Positions 6,817 to 7,678 of a stretch of 7,678 bases of DNA are shown piece after piece. The notes beneath the pieces were generated by a model. The model did no database searches, had not been told where the DNA came from, and was given only the letters and a program-made list of their open reading frames with translations. The translations under genes were made by a program, and so were the position numbers. Numbering within the stretch: the stretch's first letter is position 1; every line of letters starts with the position of its first letter. Source of the stretch: Bacteroidales bacterium (GTDB taxonomy: Bacteria > Bacteroidota > Bacteroidia > Bacteroidales > UBA7960); the NCBI GenBank assembly GCA_003557965.1, contig PWND01000327.1:1-7678 (forward strand), read 5' to 3'.

Positions 6817-7678
6817 ATGAAAACAAAAGTATCAATTAAACTGCTTTTTATAGCTTTTTCAGCTTTACTAATCACAATAAAGCTTTATTCGCAGGTGCCT
6901 CAAAAGATGTCATATCAAGCTGTTGTCAGGGATGCTGATGGCGAACTTATTGTTAACAGTGATGTAGGTATGCAAATCAGCATATTACAATACACTGATG
7001 AAGGCACACCTGTATTTGTGGAAACTCAAACTCCAACTACAAACGAAAATGGATTGATAAGTATTGAGGTTGGCACTGGTGTCTCAAGTGATAACTTTTC
7101 AGATATCAACTGGGCTGATGGGCCTTACTTTATTAAAACTGAAATTGATCCTGATGGAGGAACATCATACAGCATTAGTGGTGTCAGCCAGCTATTGAGC
7201 GTGCCTTACGCGCTCCACTCAAAGTCTGCTGAAAGCATACCTGAAGGAAACAATTTAGGAGATATGCTATACTGGGATGGCACTGGATGGGCTGTTATCC
7301 CGGCTGGAAAAAACAGAAGTGCGCTAATACTTTGTAATGGTGTCCCAACATGGGGAGGTTGTGATCAAGATGATGAACCCATTTTTGTTGTTGAAAACAG
7401 CGATGGTGTTGATGTTTTTTCTGTATATAGCAATGGAGTTTTTGTTAAAATTCAGGATACAGGAGATAAAACTGCACGTGGTGGATTTGCTGTTGGTGGT
7501 TTTACCAGTAACAAAGATGAAGCTTTTGACTATTTAAGAGTTACGCCGGACTCAACAAGAGTATATATTAATACTGAAGAGCAAACCAAAACTTCACGTG
7601 CTGGATTTGCAGTTGTGGGTTTCACTTCTAATAAAAAAGGCGAAAAAGAATCCTTCTTCAAAGTAACCAGTGATACTA
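6817..7678 (+). CDS. Exported Bacteroidota repeat protein with MSYQAVVRDADG N-terminal domain, 3'-truncated by window edge
   Basis: The ATG at 6817 opens a frame of 287 full codons with no stop before the window ends. Residues 1-26 are a signal peptide (MKTK, hydrophobic core LLFIAFSALLITI, then KLYSQ). Residues 27-136 are a conserved Bacteroidota secreted N-terminal domain: VPQKMSYQAVVRDADG, FVETQTPTTNENGLISIEVG, INWADGPYFIKTE and SQLLSVPYALHSKSAES. Residues 149-182 form a linker, GDMLYWDGTGW...PAGKN...CNGVPTWGGC, with Cys 173 and Cys 182 as a possible disulfide. From about residue 187 comes VVENSDGVDVFSVYSNGVFV, then a 40-residue repeat. Proteins of this family often continue into fibre-like or YadA-head-like stalks and are annotated as hypothetical; function unknown, with adhesion or fibre formation an inference. 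The start is chosen because it directly precedes the signal peptide. Confidence 0.93.
   Translation, partial: MKTKVSIKLLFIAFSALLITIKLYSQVPQKMSYQAVVRDADGELIVNSDVGMQISILQYTDEGTPVFVETQTPTTNENGLISIEVGTGVSSDNFSDINWADGPYFIKTEIDPDGGTSYSISGVSQLLSVPYALHSKSAESIPEGNNLGDMLYWDGTGWAVIPAGKNRSALILCNGVPTWGGCDQDDEPIFVVENSDGVDVFSVYSNGVFVKIQDTGDKTARGGFAVGGFTSNKDEAFDYLRVTPDSTRVYINTEEQTKTSRAGFAVVGFTSNKKGEKESFFKVTSDT
7468..7678 (+). repeat. 40-residue tandem repeat (GGFAVGGFTSNK type), second copy cut by window edge
   Basis: Unit 1 starts at 7468 (KTARGGFAVGGFTSNKDEAF, then DYLRVTPDSTRVYINTEEQ). Unit 2 starts 120 bases later at 7588 (KTSRAGFAVVGFTSNKKGEK, then ESFFKVTSDT). Aligned residues include K-T, R-G/A-G-F-A-V, G-F-T-S-N-K, a hydrophobic pair plus V-T, and S/D-T. 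The units are diverged at the DNA level, so this is an old protein repeat and not a fresh DNA duplication. More units probably follow outside the window. Confidence 0.85.

Noticed and set aside
7337..7537. A plus-strand 66-codon open frame in a second phase.
   Set aside because: It lies inside the gene starting at 6817, whose frame carries the Cys-flanked linker and the 40-residue repeats across this stretch.

Overview
The window is AT-rich bacterial DNA that reads on the plus strand throughout. It holds two protein-coding genes, both cut by the window edges. The second gene opens with a secreted N-terminal domain (signal peptide, then the MSYQAVVRDADG and SQLLSVPYALHSK signatures) that I know only from Bacteroidota. 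The first gene combines Fib_succ_major modules, Bacteroidota-style FN3-like domains and GLUG repeats. Together these point to Bacteroidota, probably an environmental or gut Bacteroidales/Marinilabiliales-type lineage; finer placement is not possible from this sequence. Neither start has a clear Shine-Dalgarno sequence, which also fits that phylum.

Layout. Positions 1-6782 are the 3' part (2259 visible codons) of a giant secreted or surface modular protein. In order it contains: the end of an FN3-like domain (about 3-221); three tandem prealbumin-like/PEGA-like beta-sandwich repeats (about 231-971); four Fib_succ_major modules (starting at 972, 1893, 2907 and 3837), the first three each followed by an FN3-like domain; two complete GLUG right-handed beta-helix domains with matching caps (4488-5255 and 5286-6485); and a last prealbumin-like domain (about 6525-6764) that resembles those near the front. 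The protein ends in a short lysine-rich tail with no recognisable type IX secretion C-terminal sorting domain.

After a 34-base gap with no visible terminator or promoter, a second gene starts at 6817 and runs off the right edge. It encodes a signal peptide, a conserved Bacteroidota N-terminal domain, a Trp/Gly linker with a Cys pair, and the start of a 40-residue tandem repeat (TARGGFAVGGFTSNK / TSRAGFAVVGFTSNK), typical of fibre-like surface proteins.

The two genes look like a co-transcribed pair of exported repeat proteins, plausibly used in adhesion, cell-surface display or matrix. No enzyme active site, RNA gene, mobile element, CRISPR array or defence gene is visible. The main points of interest are the composite Fib_succ+FN3 duplication, the duplicated GLUG domain, the front/back prealbumin-like domains, and the unexplained route to the surface.
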